Of a stretch of DNA of 64,000 nt, positions 51,865 through 62,655 are shown piece after piece. The translations under genes and the position numbers were made by a program. The stretch's first letter is position 1, and every line of letters begins with the position of its first letter. The stretch lies in NCBI GenBank assembly GCA_032622095.1, contig CP136069.1, forward strand, positions 107,598,278 through 107,662,277, written 5' to 3'. The notes under the pieces were generated by a model, which was not told where the DNA came from, ran no database searches, and worked only from the letters and a program-made list of their open reading frames with translations. Source of the DNA: Siphonodentalium dalli. Lineage: Eukaryota > Mollusca > Scaphopoda > Gadilida > Siphonodentaliidae.

Positions 51865-53086
51865 TAATGATGGTTATTTTACCATAAAATATAGCTGTTA
51901 TTAGGCATACAATTGTAAATTTAAACAGTATACTGTCAATGAGATTGTTACATAACAATATATGACTAATTGTCAACGACAAACTCACTTTATAAGATTT
52001 AACCAAAGATTTATTGAATCTTTACAACCAAGTCACATTTTCGTGATTTTTGGGGTGAGGGGTAACATAAAAAATTTCTGAAACGTTGTTACATATTAAC
52101 CACAGAATATGTATTCATTGTTTTCAGTATATATGTCCAAAACATTTAAGACCAAACATTTTGAACAATCGCAAATATCCTATGTGTAAATGACCATTTA
52201 TTGGACCAAAATATTTGAAATGACGAGGATTTTCTTACCAAATTGCATATTTTAGTCGAAAAAGTTGTAAATTTCAACTTTGGTCATTGTGTGTGTAATT
52301 GCAATTACAGTATTTAGAAATGTGATCGAATAGTGTCCTTTATATATTCTCATCCATGTTCTATCGGATGTTTATCACAAAAACAAAATTTCATGATTTT
52401 TGGGGTGAGGGGTAACATAATCCAAAATGTCTAAAATATGGTTACGAATTTGTCCTAGATGTTGTATATATTGTTTGCAGTATACATTTCTGAAATTTTT
52501 AAGATCTTAACCTTTGATCTGCACTGAAACAGTTTTGAGAAATTGTCTGTTTATTATTCCGAAATAATTGAAACGAGAATGATTTTGTGACAAAATTTCA
52601 TGCTTTTGGTCCAAAAAGTGATAATTTTCAAATTTGGTCAGCCTGGATTGCTAATATCTTCAAAATATGACAATGCAGGATGGAATGACGCCTTTATTGT
52701 GCATATGCCTTAAATTGTATACCAGTTGGAACGTCATGGTGAAATAATGATTGAATTTGGCCGCCATCTTGGATTTATACTGGAAACAAGGGTTAATATT
52801 GATCAGAAACCTGTTTCTAGTTCACTTTCTGAAAGAGCATACCTAACTTGACATAATATAAAAAAATGGCACTTTTGGCCAGTCCGTTCCAATATGACAA
52901 AATTTTGTCCCTAAGTCACTACACTATTGGATGCCATAGTACTCTTACAACATCATTGTTATAGTATGTATGACACTTATGTCAGGGCTTAGGGGGGTAG
53001 TTAGTGTGGATATAGGCATAATGCTTCTCAGAAATCCCGGTTACAAACCAACACTCACAATTTTGTCTTTTGCATCAGATACCAAC
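51865..53086. repeat. AT-rich DNA with a diverged ~350-bp tandem duplication
   Basis: 'gatttttggggtgaggggtaacata' occurs at about 52045 and 52394. Weaker matches follow in the same order: 'ttgttttcagtatatatgtcc' with 'ttgtttgcagtatacatttct', and 'atattttagtcgaaaaagttgtaa' with 'atgcttttggtccaaaaagtgata'. No ORF is supported. It separates the array from the related relic at 53087. Confidence 0.6.
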
Positions 53087-53373
53087 ACCTCGACCGATTG
53101 GGACGAAACTTGGTACGTGTGTGTAGTTTGACTAGGTGGTATTGGCGAGCCCGTGCGACGCCCGTGCAGCGCATGCGCAGACGAGATCTCGGAAACGGGT
53201 GGAGCTATCGACTTGAAATTTGGTATGTGAATGTATCTTGCCCCAGATACGAATTTTATCGCCGAGCCCGTGCGACGTCAGCTTCGCGCATACCAGATCT
53301 TGGAAACGGGTGGAGCTATCAATTTGAAATTTGGTTTTTGAATAGCCCGGACAACGTCGGGCTCATCGGCTAG
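53087..53373 (+). mobile_element. 5'-truncated relic of the array's parent Helitron-like element, with intact 3' end
   Basis: Begins 'tcgaccgattgggacgaaacttgg', matching the array head from its 'tcgaccgatcggg' onward. It has one monomer with small deletions, then continues 'gaaatttggtttttgaata' into the hairpin GCCCGgac-aac-gtCGGGC (53345-53362) and CTAG (53370-53373). This 3' end is absent from every array unit, where the same 'gaaatttggtt' passes into the linker instead. Confidence 0.75.
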
Positions 53374-53538
53374 TATATATATATATTTGTCCTCTATAGA
53401 ATCGAAAACGGCTGGACCGATTGGGCTCAAACTTCCCATCTATGTGTAAAAAAACACGGGAATCGTCGTCGCAGCGTTTTGGAGAAGCTCAGAGCACCCA
53501 TTCTCCACTCTCAGTCACAAAAAACGGCACTGCAGGGG
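53374..53538 (+). mobile_element. Helitron-like 5' fragment
   Basis: A TA microsatellite, then 'tttgtcctctatagaatcgaaaacggctggaccgattgggc', matching the head of the element at 9903-10257. It directly follows the CTAG of the relic. Part of it ('acgggaatcgtcgtcgcagcgtttt', 53458) recurs at 63643. The 3' end is not seen; a TTAA insertion begins at 53539. Confidence 0.6.
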
Positions 53539-54439
53539 TTAACCCTTTACCCAACAGTAATATATGACTAATGTCATTACCTCCAGCCAACAGAACTTTC
53601 TGGCGACGTCAAAGTTTTTGGGGAAAAACATGTATTATTACTAAATGTTATGTGGCTCTTGATTTATGAAATTATATTCATCTGTATGGATAGGGACTGG
53701 GAGTAAAAAAAATTCAGAATTGTGAATCCCCCTCCCCAAGCATGATAGTATGGTGAATATTTATTAGGTTTTATATTTATATTTTATAACAATAAATGTA
53801 ATAAACAAACAAAAGGTAAGTTTTGTTTTATCAACAGATCAATGTGACTTTCAGTTTCAATTTATCTGTCGGAAAACCATATCACGAAATTGGGTGATTT
53901 ATTAATGTTTTAAGCAATGGCTACGTGGTGAAATGAAACATAAAATAAATCATCAAGTGGCCTATCAATTCTTGGATAGTTACGTGTAAATTCAGTTACA
54001 ATTGACTGCATTATTAGTCCAAACTGGTCAACATTGTGCCATCGATTACAACGCACGTGTTTTTTTTTGTTTACTTCAATTTGGCGCACCGGTTTTTGAC
54101 CTTGACATTGCAGTCAATACATTCGCACTGCACATATCTTGTGCAATTAATAAATTAAACAATTCTTTCGTGCCTACTTTGTATCTTACGATCGAGAAAA
54201 GTGCTTTCTCTTAGTGAAATTTTGAGCAATCATATTCAATATAAAATGACAAGACAGTGCCGATAAGTAATTCGAGGTAAATACAGCACTATTCCGAATT
54301 GATTTGCGCCCTTTCAATATAAAAATAGCCGCGTTTGTCTCGTGAACTCTTGTGTTCAAATAAAAGTAACTAATGTTATACAATGTCATTTTTTTGATTT
54401 TTCACATCATGATATGGCCAATTTACTTGAGTATTTGGC

Positions 54440-55403
54440 AGTGTTAATGCGCGGAGAATAATAATTTTATTAATCAAACGAGAGAACAAAACGGCTGATC
54501 GATGCACATTTGTGCTATACAGTATTTTATCATTGTTGCGCTGACGTCGGCAAGGTTCCGAGATGTTTTCATCGTCATCAGCTGATCAATAAGTTCAATG
54601 GCAACACTCGATAAATGGTCAATTGATACTAACACTAAATCTAACATATATTATGTTTGAATTTGCAATGAATGTCATTTATTTATTACCGAATGGCTAA
54701 TAGTTATAGCCATGATAAATGACAGTCCCCATTGTGCGCCCCACATGCCAACACCACGTGTTCGCAGGTACAAATTTCTGCGCTCATTATCAGTGGGCGT
54801 TTCTTGGCGGGAGTGTTTTTTAAATAAACCATTTGGATTGAATCGTGTGTCCATTCCTTTGTATTTTTAGATTATATTGTGGAGAATATACTCAAGATTA
54901 TGTAATTGTCAATGCGCTGTAAAAGCGCGCAGAATAATAATTTTATTAATCAAACGAGAGAACAAAACGGCCGATGCACATAAATTTGTGCTACAGTATT
55001 TTATCATTGCTGCTATGACGTCTACAAGGTTCCTAGATTTTTTCATTGTCATCAGGCTTTCAGCTGATCAATAAGTTCAATGACAACATTCGATAAATGG
55101 TCAATTGATACTAATACTAAATCTAAGATATATTCTGTTTGAATTTGCAATGAATGTCATTTATGAATTACCGAATGGGTAATAGTTATAGCCATGATAA
55201 ATGACAGTCCCCATTGTGCGCCCCAATTTCCAACAACACGTGTTTACTGAAGATACATATTTTTTGCGCACGTTATCAGTGGGGGTTTCTTGGCGGGAGT
55301 GTTTTTTAAATAAACCATTTGGATTGAATCATGTGTCCATTCCTTTGTATTTTTCGATTATAGTGTGGAGAATATACTCAAGATTATGTATTTGTCAATG
55401 CGC
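54440..55403 (+). repeat. 476-bp tandem duplication
   Basis: 'agaataataattttattaatcaaacgag' occurs at 54455 and 54931, and similarity continues for the full period, through 'gacagtccccattgtgcgcccc' and 'cttggcgggagtgttttttaaataaacc', to 'gtcaatgcgct'. The copies differ by scattered substitutions and small indels. It lies within the TTAA-flanked element. Confidence 0.85.
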
Positions 55404-56149
55404 TTTAGCAACATAATTTATTTGGGTACTAATCCAGGCAATCCCTGTGCCCACAATATTGGGCTGAAATGGCATGACGTTGGGACGTGTAACTGAAGAG
55501 AAAATCGAAAATGTTGTCGAACTTTCCGATCAAAACTTTATTGAATTCTCAAAATTGCTCACTCAATTAAAATAAAATATTATTCATATGGTCTTGTGAT
55601 GAATGAGGGAAAAAATCAAATCAAATGACAGTTTTATTTGAGAACATTTCTAGGGCCAAAAAAGTTAGAACAACATGGCGTCCTTAGTAACACCAACACT
55701 GCAACAGCGCAGGTGTCTTGGAGTTGACTCGGAACTGTATTTGCTTCGCTGGTCAAATCATGATATTGGTCTTTTTAATTCAGTTGCATATTATTAATAG
55801 CTCAAAAACACAAAGTCAAATAAATATTTTATTAGAAATAAAAATAAAGTTTATAAATAAAAATCTGTAGAATAAAGCTATATCAGATGGCTGTACACAG
55901 ATCACAATTGCGAGTACATTGATTTAGTCGACTTGAAAAATAGCACCGCGACGACGCAGTTTTCGTTTTATAACGATTTTATTATGAATTGTCGATTAAA
56001 TTGTACAAAATCTACGACAAAACCCAACAAAAACATTAATAATGTAACATCCATGTTATTGTTTACATTAAAAATAAGATAATTTTGTTGTGTTATAATG
56101 CAATATTTTTGTTGTAAACTATGACCGAAAAAAATCCAAAAACTCTGGG

Positions 56150-56202
56150 CGCTCTGGGGCTTTCTGGACGTTACGTGGTCGGGCGCTCTGGGGCTATCTG
56201 AA
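56150..56202 (+). repeat. Direct repeat 'gggcgctctggggct(t/a)tctg'
   Basis: Two copies about 37 bp apart in the right subterminal part of the TTAA-flanked element. They may be transposase-binding repeats. Confidence 0.5.
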
Positions 56203-56216
56203 CGCTAAAGGGTTAA

Positions 56217-56365
56217 TCACGTGATAATTTAATGAGCGTTTGTATATATCGCGTCGCTATAAAAGAGCGTTTGTTTACAATTCAACGCAACGTTATCGCT
56301 CAAAATTTAGCATTGAAAAAATTTAATTTCTTTCATCAAAAACATAATTACGTGTTGGACTCGAA
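56217..56365 (+). promoter_or_regulatory. Possible core promoter (TATAAAAG)
   Basis: 'cgctataaaagagcg' at 56254-56268 gives a canonical TATA box, with a repeated 'gagcgtttgt' on both sides. No coding exon follows before family A resumes at 56366, so this may be a remnant promoter of a lost element or chance. Confidence 0.2.
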
Positions 56366-57676
56366 AAAAATTTAATCCCATCTACATGTCAATATTAACA
56401 TCCATGACAAATTTCATGATGATCAGACGAACAGTACGACCTGTAGCCCGTGCTAATGAATTAAATTTTGAAATCCAAGATGGCCACTGGCGGCCATGTT
56501 TTTTGTCCAAATGACCCCAAAATGACTCGTTCTCATCTACATTCCAATTTCAACAGCCATGACAAATTTTATGATGATCAGACGAAAGGTACGACCTGTA
56601 GCCCGTGCTAAAGGATTTAGTCATGCAAAGAGTAAAATACAAGATGGCTGTCGGCGGCCATGTTTTTAGGCCAATTGACCCCAAAAATTACTCGTTCCCA
56701 TCTGCATGTCATTGTTAACATCCATGACAAATTTTATGATGGTCAGACTAAAGTTACGACCTGTAGCCTGTGCTAAAGGATTTAGGCATACAAAGAGTAA
56801 AATCCAAGATGGCTGCTGCGGCCATGTTTTTTGGCCGAATGACCCCAAAATTAATCGTTCCCATCTACATGTTAATATTAACATCCAGGACATATTTCAT
56901 GATGATCAGATGAACAGTAAGACCTGTAGCCCGTGCTAATGGATTGAATTTTGAAATCAAAGATGGCTGCTGGCGGCCATGTTTTTCGTCCGAATGACCC
57001 CAAAATGACTCGTTCCCATCTACATTCCAATTTCAACAGCCATGACAAATTTCATGATGATCAGACTAAAGCCAAAAGGTACGACCTGTAGCCCGTGCTA
57101 AAGGATTTAGTCATACAAAGAGTAAAATCAAAGATGGCTGCTGGCGGCCATGTTTTTTGCCTGAATGACCCAAAAATGACTCGTTCCCATCTTCATGTCA
57201 TTGTTAACATCCATGACACATTTTATGATGATCTGACCAAAGGTACGACCTGTAGCCCGTGTCAGAGGATTTAGTCATGCAAACAGTAAAATCTAAGATG
57301 GCTGCCGGCGCCATCTTTTTTGGCCGAATGACCCCAAAATTACTCGTTCCCATCTACATGTCAATATTAACATCCATGACAAATTTCATGACAATAAGAT
57401 GAACAGTACGCCCTGTAGCCCGTGCTAATTTTGAAATCCAAGATGGCTGCTGGCGGCCATGTTTTTTTTCCGAATGACCCCAAAATGACTCATTCCCATC
57501 TACATGTCAATGTCAACATCCATGACAAATTTCATAATAATCGGACCAAACTTCACCAAAGGTACGAACTGTAGCACGTGCTAAAGGAAATTGTTGACGC
57601 ATCACACACACACACACGGACGACGGATACCAAGCCATGGCAATAGCTCAAACTTTACAAAGTAAAGTTGAGCTAA
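56366..57676 (+). repeat. Family A, third copy (about eight units plus tail)
   Basis: Starts 'aatcccatctacatgtcaatatt' and runs through about eight ~155-bp units to the conserved tail: (AC)n, 'ggacgacggataccaagccatggcaatagctc', and the hairpin AGCTCAAaCTTTAC-aaa-GTAAAGTTGAGCT at 57645-57674. Start and end are sharp, which fits a mobile element with a variable number of internal units. Confidence 0.87.
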
Positions 57677-58663
57677 TGATGTGTTTTGTCAAATTGGATA
57701 GCGTATTTGTAAAAATAACTACTTTGAGCAAGATTATTCTCCATTTTATAATTGATAACCTTACCAGAGCGGTTCACATCACTTTAACCATTCGCTGCAG
57801 TGATATGTGGATCAAATGCGCTATAATTAGTTTTAATTGTGTGAAAGAGTGTACAAAAGGGTGTACTTAATTTCGATTAATATACTATGCAATTTCACAG
57901 TTTTACTTATGATCATAAACATAATATGGAATTGGTATTTCTGTCATATAAATCTGGACCGGTAACATTGTGACTGTCTGATCATAGTAGGCATGCAAAT
58001 TTGCGACAATTCATGGGCAGCATATACATATTTTATATTGTCAGTCGTGTACAGCAGAGTGTCCCTTCATGTTATTCGTGTATAGTGGAGTTTCCACCTT
58101 GCCATGCATGGTGTAGCATGCCAATTTAACACATCGATCGATACTTTTTCAGACCTCTGGAAAATTTCCGGGCTTACTTTTTAATTATTGACATGCTCTA
58201 TGATTTCCGTTTTCATGCTTTTATTGGCAACACAAATTGAATAAATGTAACTGTCATTATGTTTTGGAGAGTTGGCGTAAAAGTGGTTTATCGGCGCTCT
58301 TCTTGTTTTGACTGGTAGGGATCAGGGACAATCATGGTTATGATGGGCATGTGCCAATCTATATATCATTGCATATCACCTTTAAATGACATGTTAAATT
58401 TCCAATTCTTATTTTTGATTTAATCAATTTGTAAAGTTCCCCAGTCCCCTCTTCACCGGACACTGATTTGGACAGATATTTTGTGCACCGTTCTGTACTA
58501 TGCCATCATATAGTTCTGTACTATGCCATCATATAGTTCTGTACTATGCCATGATTAATCGGACAGGTGCAAGCAACAATGGTAGGAATTTCAAATCTTC
58601 CTGGGTGCCAAGATAACCATAGTGAATTAATTTATAAAATCCATGCAAAAATTAATAAAACTC
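57677..58663. other. Intergenic or intronic DNA; 23-bp triplication at 58490-58553
   Basis: No gene is recognised. 'gttctgtactatgccatcatata' starts at 58490, 58513 and 58536 (period 23, about 2.7 copies). The region lies 3' of the UBR5 exon donor site, so it is probably UBR5 intron. Confidence 0.6.
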
Positions 58664-58665
58664 AC

Positions 58666-59533
58666 TGTGATATAAGCTGTTTGCCAGACACTGAATCATT
58701 CTCTGCAGTTTGTGGAGGTTGATGTGCTATACCAGCATGGACTATAACACTAGCCTGTAGTGGTGGCACACTGTCACTTGTAAGAGGAGTGGGTGATTCA
58801 CTTATCTCAGGCAATGGATCAGTCTGACTAGATGTTGCGGTATGAGATTTGATCATGTTAGAGGATTTCTCACTTCTCTCATGTTTGTCAGTTGGTATTG
58901 CACTGGAACCTGATAAACCTCTAAATGTTCTGAATGAAAAACTACAGTTCTGTGAAGCGGATACAGAGAGATCCAGTGGAAGCCTGTGAAGTGGGTTAAC
59001 ATCTTGTGGGTTTTTGTCTGCAGGATGACTTAGCACAGCTTGATTAGACAGTCCAAACATATCTTCTCTCCTAGCATTTGGCTGTAATAGATGCGGTTTG
59101 TCGGACAATGGTAACGCTTGCTCTGAAGGCTGTGCGAAGGGATCAGGTGGGGGACATCCAAGGAATAAAGTTGATTCTGATCTCTGAAAGAATGGGTGTT
59201 TTCTCCCAGATTTACCTGTGACATCGACTTCTCCTTCAATACTGTCTGTATCCATAGACATACTATTATTAGTATTGTCATCCTCATGCTCATCATTATC
59301 ATTCTCCTCATGGTCCTGCCATGACTGTAGAGACATTCCATCACGAAAAAAATCACACTCATTTTCACTACCACATCTCATGAAGTAGATGAAAGCATCA
59401 AAGGTGTAAGCAATATGCTTCAGAGCAGATATATCAATAATAGGTAAGCTGTCTGCATGTTCATGGTTATGAGCTCTCATTAAAGACAAAGCATAGTGCA
59501 AGAAGTCCCGTCTGTGTGCATTAGCATCAGAAC
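58666..59533 (-). CDS. UBR5: UBR5 (HECT-type N-degron E3 ubiquitin ligase), one internal exon
   Basis: UBR5 (EDD; Drosophila hyd) is a giant HECT-type E3 ligase that ubiquitinates N-degron and other substrates. The exon translates to about 289 residues. Residues early in the exon (HRRDFLHYALSLMRAHNHEH, then LPIIDISALKHIAYTF) and in the middle (HPFFQRSESTLFLGC, PHLLQPNARREDMFG) correspond to the conserved UBR5 stretch between the UBR box and the C-terminal MLLE and HECT domains, as I recall it from vertebrate UBR5. An acidic Asp/Glu/Asn-rich run lies between these blocks, as in the vertebrate protein. The C-terminal third is Ser/Pro/Thr-rich and not recognised. On the minus strand the acceptor is 'ttcattgcag' (AG at 59535-59534) and the donor is GTGAGT (from 58665). 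The frame enters in phase 1 and leaves with two bases of a codon. No catalytic domain is in this window. Confidence 0.88.
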
Positions 59534-60434
59534 CTGCAATGAAGAAATAATTGAACAAATTTGAGAAAAGAATTCAAATGTTTTGTCAATAGGCTACTGT
59601 ATATAGACCCACAGCAGTGCAGCACCTGAATACCAGCTCAATGGCCAACATGGTATAATGCTTCTAGACTGGTTCAGCACCCAGTGACCAGAAGCATTCT
59701 CTCATAGGACATGCAAATAAAATATTCTATACAAAAATGTCAAACATGATTTTTTAAACTTCCTCTTGTTGCAAATATTGAATAACCTCTCTTAAGGTTT
59801 TCTCAACTTGCGATTACTGGGTCATACATCAAACCAAATTGTCACAACCGCAGCATTCAACAAAAGTGAATGCCGTCAAAAATGCTGTGGAAGCCAACAT
59901 AGAATTTCATGCAGTTGTAAAGAAATGCCATAGAAGAAAAATGTCAATTCCAAGGGCTGCAACTCTAGGCATAAAAAGTCATTATATCACAGCTTTATTA
60001 AAGTAAAACCTCTCTAAACAGAACACCCTTCAGACCGGCCCTTCTGTTCGGTTTATAGGTGTTGGGTAAGGTTCACGCTGTCGGTGGCCAATTTTTTTTC
60101 GAAAATGCCCCAAAACTTTTCCATTTGGACATACTTTTGTTTACCCCAAATGGAGACGGAAATCTAAATCAAAAGTGCTGAATCAATCGGAAACCAAAAT
60201 TAATTTGATAATGGGAGAATTGATATTCAGATGGGTGGACAAAGAGAACATTGCAACCACTCTGACAACTAATAAGTGTTTTTTATGCGCAGTTCGTCAA
60301 CACTGTATATGTGAACATCCTATGCTTTGAGCAGAGTTTTTATCAGTAAGCACAATGAATATATGCATCTGTGCACCATTGTAAAGGTTTTAATCCAACA
60401 ATAGATATTCAACAGTTATCACCTCACAACAATA
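59534..60434 (-). other. Probable UBR5 intron upstream of the exon
   Basis: Begins with the pyrimidine-rich acceptor tract 'ttgttcaattatttcttcattgcag' read on the minus strand. No further UBR5 exon is recognised up to the window end, so the intron is longer than 900 bp or the next exon lies outside. An imperfect foldback, 'aatgcttctagactgg ... ccagaagcatt', is at about 59659-59699. Confidence 0.5.
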
Positions 60435-61330
60435 AGGCCATAGGAAGTTGATTCTCTGTTTCTCAGACACCGCTGCACCCCGAAAAAATACGCCGCTGGG
60501 TACTTTTTATAGCCTACCAAAAATAAAAAGTATAATTCATCCCGCCGCTCGCAATCCATGAAGTTCGCAATCGACCATTGTTAACAGGTGTGGATAAAGA
60601 GGCGCAACTCTATCTCATAAATCCAATCTTTTAATAGATCGAACAAGCCGATGTCCGGAATCTTAATCGAACGTGCCCGATCTACTTCCGCTAAAACAAT
60701 GGTTGCAATTCTGAATGTTTGCGTGTGGGACGGCAATAAATATCTTATCCCCTGGACTATAGTGAGTGTTGAGATCGATGAAACATGTCGGAATTTATCG
60801 GAACGGATAACATCCCAACACGGCGGAAGCATCAAATCCATTTCTGTTGGAAAAAAACAAAACATCAGACTTCGACTTCGTCTCACCTGAACTGAAAGCC
60901 ACACAGGTTGCAGACATTTTTGGCTTTGACCACCAATACTTCTTCAAGTACTTGTCAACGTGCAACTACCAGTGCGGATGCAGCAACGAAGTCTGCATTC
61001 AGTGTTCTTATGAAAGTTTAATATATTTTGTTTTTGTCTTGTATTGACACATTCAAAGATGGCTTAGTGAAGCCTGACAAGTTTCAGTATTAATAAAATT
61101 TCATTAAAATCTAATCAAGTAGTCATGTTTCAATGTCCGAAATTGGTTTTACAATTTTAGGATAAACAAATAAAAACCTGCCTGCCGGGAAATTTTTGTC
61201 ATAAAATATGGTAATAAAAACCTGCCTGCCGGTAAATTTTGGCCATAAAAAATAAATATAAAAATCTGCCTGCCTGCCTGCTTTGGGAAAAAAAGTGTCT
61301 GAGAAACAGAGAATCAACTTCCTGTGGCCT
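60435..61330. mobile_element. Inverted-repeat element (~0.9 kb) in the putative UBR5 intron
   Basis: The left end AGGCCATAGGAAGTTGATTC (60435 on, continuing 'tctgtttctcagacac') and the reverse complement of the right end (61330 down to 61296) match over about 36 bp with one mismatch. Target duplications are not clear (AATA on the left, AAGC on the right). The interior holds ~44-bp tandem units and overlapping short ORFs (60581-60904 minus, 60651-60890 plus) that I do not recognise. It appears to be a non-autonomous DNA transposon. Confidence 0.7.
61169..61282 (+). repeat. ~44-bp tandem repeat, about 2.6 copies
   Basis: 'aataaaaacctgcctgccgg' at about 61169 and 61213, with a shortened third copy at about 61255 where (TGCC)n has expanded. 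Confidence 0.7.
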
Positions 61331-61410
61331 AAGCAACAGTTTTTATCTTGCCGAAAATATAGTGACATAGAGTTATTTCACTTGGTTAAGAAATCTATGT
61401 TACAATAATT

Positions 61411-62510
61411 ATAACAAGAGGTGGCATCAGAGATGCTGTGTCTCGTTTTCGGTGGCTTACCGCCGGTGGCTACCGCCAATTGGTGTGCATCAGTATCGGT
61501 AGACTAATTAATAGGTAAAATCGAAAATGACTAATTAAGGGCCATAACTCCATCAAATTTTATCGGGCAAAGCTGGTTTTCGAACTCGTCCGAAATATTC
61601 TTGGCAAGTATGTCTATTCCAAATTTTAAACAAATCGGAGGACGTTTGTTGAAGTTATCGCGCTAACGAGCTAAAAATTAACGAAAAATGACTAATTAAG
61701 GGCCATAACTCTATCAAATTTTATTGGGCCAGGCTGGTTTTCGAACTCGTCCAGGATATTATTGGAAGACACTTATATACCAAATTTTAGTCGAATCGGA
61801 TGACGTTTGTTGAAGTTATCGTGCTAACGAGCTCAAAATTCGTACAAAATGACTACTTAAGGACCATAACTCTATCAAATTTGATCGGACCGGGCCGGTT
61901 TTCTAACTCGTCCGTGGTATTCTTGGGAGACACCTATATATCAAAATTTCAATCAAATAGGATGATGTTTGTTAAATTATCGCGCTAACAAGCTGAAAAT
62001 TTTTGAAAAATGACTAATTAAGGGCCATAACTCTATCAAATTTTATCGGACCAGGCCGGTTTTCGAACTCATCCGAGATATTCTTGGGAGACACCTATAT
62101 ACCAAATTTCAATCAAATCGGATAACGTTTGTTGAAGTTATCGCGCTAACGAGCTGAAAATTTGTGAAAAATGACTAATTAAGGGCCATAACTCTATCAA
62201 ATTTTATCGGACCAGGCCGGTTTTCGATCTCATCCGAGATATTCTTGGGAGACACCTATATACCAAATTTCAATCGAATCAGATAACGTTTGTTGAAGTT
62301 GTCGCGCTAACGAGCCTAAAATCAGTGAAAAATGGCAAAGGGCCATAACTCTGTAATAAATGTGCGGACGAACCCGATTTTTTTGTCTGCAGCTTACGTG
62401 CATGGATATGTACTCACACCTTCAATAAACGGTTGAGTTATAAGCAAAACACGCCGCCCGCCCGTCCCTCATCAAACTATAAGTCGAGTTTTGAAAAAAA
62501 ACTCGACTAA
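61411..62510 (+). mobile_element. Family F element: head, six 161-bp units, hairpin tail
   Basis: The head 'ataacaagaggtggcatcagagatgc' is followed by units with 'atgactaattaagggccataactctatcaaattttatcgg' and 'gttgaagttatcgcgctaacgagct'. 'gccataactc' recurs at 61541, 61702, 61863, 62024, 62185 and 62342, so the period is 161 bp except for the shorter last step. It ends in the hairpin GTCGAGTTTT (62483-62492) / AAAACTCGAC (62498-62507). The architecture is the same as families A and D but the sequence is unrelated. No coding capacity. Confidence 0.8.
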
Positions 62511-62655
62511 TAATAAAATCAGAGGAGCATGTGCCCCTGTGTGCCCTTCACGCACATGACAGACAAATCCTACTCTTTTATTTATATTGATAATATTATT
62601 ATGCCACTTCAATATATCATCGGGCAAATAGGTTCATATTGGAACTAAATATTGA

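Larger units (their letters stand above)
53543..56212. mobile_element. TTAA-flanked element, possibly piggyBac-like, non-autonomous (~2.7 kb)
   Basis: TTAA at 53539-53542 and 56213-56216 flanks short inverted ends CCCTTTA (53543-53549) and TAAAGGG (56206-56212). Both subterminal regions carry 'ctttctgg' near ACGT (about 53602-53617 and 56161-56173). TTAA duplication with CCY ends is the usual pattern of piggyBac elements; Kolobok also uses TTAA. No transposase ORF is present. The short terminal repeats make this tentative. Confidence 0.5.

Noticed and set aside
10316-51887. Hundreds of short ORFs in the array, including a 130-codon frame over each head and minus-strand frames up to 175 codons
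   Set aside because: They are near-identical because the DNA is. The 122-bp period shifts frame at each copy, both strands are open in several frames at once, and there is no splice or start context. They are shadows of the satellite.
60581-61047. Opposite-strand ORFs of 107, 79 and 66 codons
   Set aside because: Mutually overlapping, no recognised domain, and inside an inverted-repeat element. Kept only as a remark on that element.
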